A program made the translations under genes and the position numbers. The notes beneath the pieces were generated by a model. It worked only from the letters and a program-made list of their open reading frames with translations, was not told where the DNA came from and did no database searches. From contig NZ_CP041637.1 of assembly GCF_007197735.1 (NCBI RefSeq), forward strand, positions 2,203,001 to 2,267,000: a DNA stretch of 64,000 bases. Direction: 5' to 3'. Every line of letters starts with the position of its first letter. Position 1 is the first letter of the stretch. Below are positions 62,452-64,000 of this stretch, piece by piece. Source of the DNA: Formosa sediminum. Its GTDB lineage: Bacteria > Bacteroidota > Bacteroidia > Flavobacteriales > Flavobacteriaceae.

Positions 62452-64000
62452 ATGAAAAAAACTATCTTATTATTGACTATAATATGCCTCTTAACCGCGG
62501 GGTTTTTTAATAGTCTTAAAGCAGAAACAGATGTGTCTGTAAATTTAGAACAAGAACTTAGCTGTGCAGAATCTTATCCAGAATTAATAGCAGTGGATTT
62601 CGATGGTTCAGACGATGGAGAATTAGTAACAGAAAATGGTATACTAGAAAATATTGTTGATGGATCTTACATTATGTTTTCCAATATAGATATAAGATGC
62701 GCAACTGGAATTACTGTACTAGCGGCTGCACCCAATGATCGCGGATATATAGAAATCAGATTAGGATCAATTTCTGGGCCACTATTAGGTAAAACAGAGG
62801 TTATTAATACCGCCGCTTGGTCGCCAATGTCTTATATTAATGCAGATATAGATAGCAGTGAAGTTACAACAGATTCAGAAGATATTTATTTTGTATTTGT
62901 GGCTTCTGGAACAAGTAGATATTTGTATAACTTGTACTCGCTTAAATTTAATAATAGTGATTCAGTTCCGACCGATGAAGAAATTACGGTAAGTACATTA
63001 TCTGAATTACAAAGTGCCGTTTTAGGAGACAACCAACATATTATTTTAGATAATGGAGGGGATAATATTTATAATTTTGAAGACGATTTACCTTCTGTCT
63101 TAAGAAAAATTGAAGTATCAGGTTCTAATAATACTATTGATTTAACTGGAGTTTATATAAATGTACCTGTGGGTAGTGTAAGCTCAACATATTTTGTAAT
63201 CTCAGGGAATAATAACATAATTTTAGGAGGAGAAATAGAAGACACCTATAGAAATGGAATTACAGAAATTACAGATTTTAGTACTTATAATCAAGATCGT
63301 GATAATCTAGCACATGGTTTAGGCGGTGATGCTGTTGTAACTATTACAGGAGAAGGTAATTTAGTAGATGGTTTAAAACTAACCACCCGTGGTTCGTTCC
63401 CATATGGCTATGGAAGTATATATGGTATTGGTGCAGAAAATGAATTCGGATTAGATAAACGTTGTGGAATTCTTATAAATGGTAAAAAAAATAGCCTGGA
63501 TAATGTAGTGCTTCATCAAAGAGCATTTGGTCATGGTATTTTTATGCAAGGTGATGCAGACGAAACTGTAATTACTAACACGCAAGTTGATGGTCGAGTA
63601 CGTTTGGGAGCAGAGTTTTATGAAGAAACAGAGCCTTACGATTTACCGTTTTTATCTGACTATTTAGAGCCTTTTTATGATGATAAACCTATCGACAAAA
63701 CAGAGATGCATTCGCTTTGTGAAGATGGTATAAGAATGTATAATATTCCGGGGAGTGTAACGATTGAGAACTGTACGGTAGACCAAATGCGCGGAGGTAT
63801 TCGATTATATCTTGGAGGTCAGGCAACCGTAAATAACGTAACGTCTACTAACTGTGGGAGCTCTAACTACAACCTTCCAGGGAATGTGGGAACTATTACA
63901 AATTCATTTGGAAATTTTGCCTATGCACCATTATCTGATTTTGCTTTAGACCGAAATGGTTATAATGCAGAATGGACTATTATACCTTCTCCACATGCTA
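62452..64000 (+). CDS. Secreted CBM6 plus right-handed beta-helix protein (3' end outside window)
   Basis: 516 complete codons visible from ATG 62452. Signal peptide (ILLLTIICLLTAGFF ... LKA), a CBM6-like module at about 35-165 (GSYIMFSNIDIRCATGITVL; GYIEIRLGSISGPLLGKTEV), then a repetitive region (GNNNIILGGEIEDTYRNGIT; GEGNLVDGLKLTTRGSFPYG; PGSVTIENCTVDQMRGGIRL) typical of parallel beta-helices. Probably a polysaccharide lyase or hydrolase acting outside the cell on algal polysaccharide. Exact family not determined. Confidence 0.8.
   Translation, partial: MKKTILLLTIICLLTAGFFNSLKAETDVSVNLEQELSCAESYPELIAVDFDGSDDGELVTENGILENIVDGSYIMFSNIDIRCATGITVLAAAPNDRGYIEIRLGSISGPLLGKTEVINTAAWSPMSYINADIDSSEVTTDSEDIYFVFVASGTSRYLYNLYSLKFNNSDSVPTDEEITVSTLSELQSAVLGDNQHIILDNGGDNIYNFEDDLPSVLRKIEVSGSNNTIDLTGVYINVPVGSVSSTYFVISGNNNIILGGEIEDTYRNGITEITDFSTYNQDRDNLAHGLGGDAVVTITGEGNLVDGLKLTTRGSFPYGYGSIYGIGAENEFGLDKRCGILINGKKNSLDNVVLHQRAFGHGIFMQGDADETVITNTQVDGRVRLGAEFYEETEPYDLPFLSDYLEPFYDDKPIDKTEMHSLCEDGIRMYNIPGSVTIENCTVDQMRGGIRLYLGGQATVNNVTSTNCGSSNYNLPGNVGTITNSFGNFAYAPLSDFALDRNGYNAEWTIIPSPHA

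Overview
The window looks like a low-GC chromosome segment from a member of the Bacteroidota, most likely a marine Flavobacteriaceae. Supporting signs are a TonB-dependent receptor / DUF4374 / PepSY iron-uptake set, a Bacteroidetes-type arm-binding integrase relic, a decayed sulfatase beside a CBM6 plus beta-helix polysaccharide gene, many small SPII lipoproteins, and very AT-rich DNA. No rRNA or complete tRNA was seen.

Layout. (1) 1-8.7 kb: an iron/siderophore-type uptake locus (TonB receptor, DUF4374 lipoprotein, PepSY membrane protein; all minus strand) lies between two damaged copies of one IS3-family element. The copies cut an RND-efflux gene, a lipoprotein gene and an IS110-type transposase. 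(2) 8.8-12.1 kb: an SDR plus AraC-type regulator pair, bounded on the left by a divergent recombination-like site and on the right by a second IS3-family element that looks functional. (3) 12.1-60.5 kb: the main feature, about 48 kb of head-to-tail gene cassettes. (4) 60.5-64 kb: decayed DNA (sulfatase relic, integrase relic, attP-like repeats around a tRNA-3'-end-like core), then the 5' part of a large secreted CBM6/beta-helix protein on the plus strand.

The cassette array. I count 49 cassettes and 49 imperfectly palindromic sites. Most sites are 123-127 bp and six are 188-191 bp. Site 19 is truncated and site 3 is split by an IS1182 element. Every ordinary cassette gene is on the minus strand, starts shortly after a CGTT(A/G) boundary and stops just before, or inside, its own site. 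The bases that open a cassette are the reverse complement of those preceding its own site, over about 9-10 bp in nearly all cassettes. That is the geometry of integron cassettes (R' and R'' of one attC). Central hairpins vary in sequence but keep pairing. Three cassette families occur in several copies, and their homology stops exactly at the AAC/GTT boundaries. No integron integrase is in the window, so this would be classed as an integrase-less attC cluster (CALIN-like), with non-canonical core boxes, in a phylum where large integrons are not commonly described.

Cargo. Recognisable cassettes include a Hachiman (HamA/HamB) anti-phage pair, HigB/HigA toxin-antitoxin, a probable ADP-ribosyltransferase toxin, two HEPN-motif proteins, orphan immunity-type proteins (WapI-like twice, NTF2-fold), a RES-like protein, a DUF3800 protein, a nuclease-related protein, two GNAT acetyltransferases, a Crp/Fnr-SDR pair with matching palindromic operators, an ankyrin protein, a TPR protein, and many lipoproteins or small membrane proteins of unknown function. 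Seven nearly identical cassettes of 432-433 bp contain no credible ORF. The array looks like a reservoir of defence, conflict and envelope genes.
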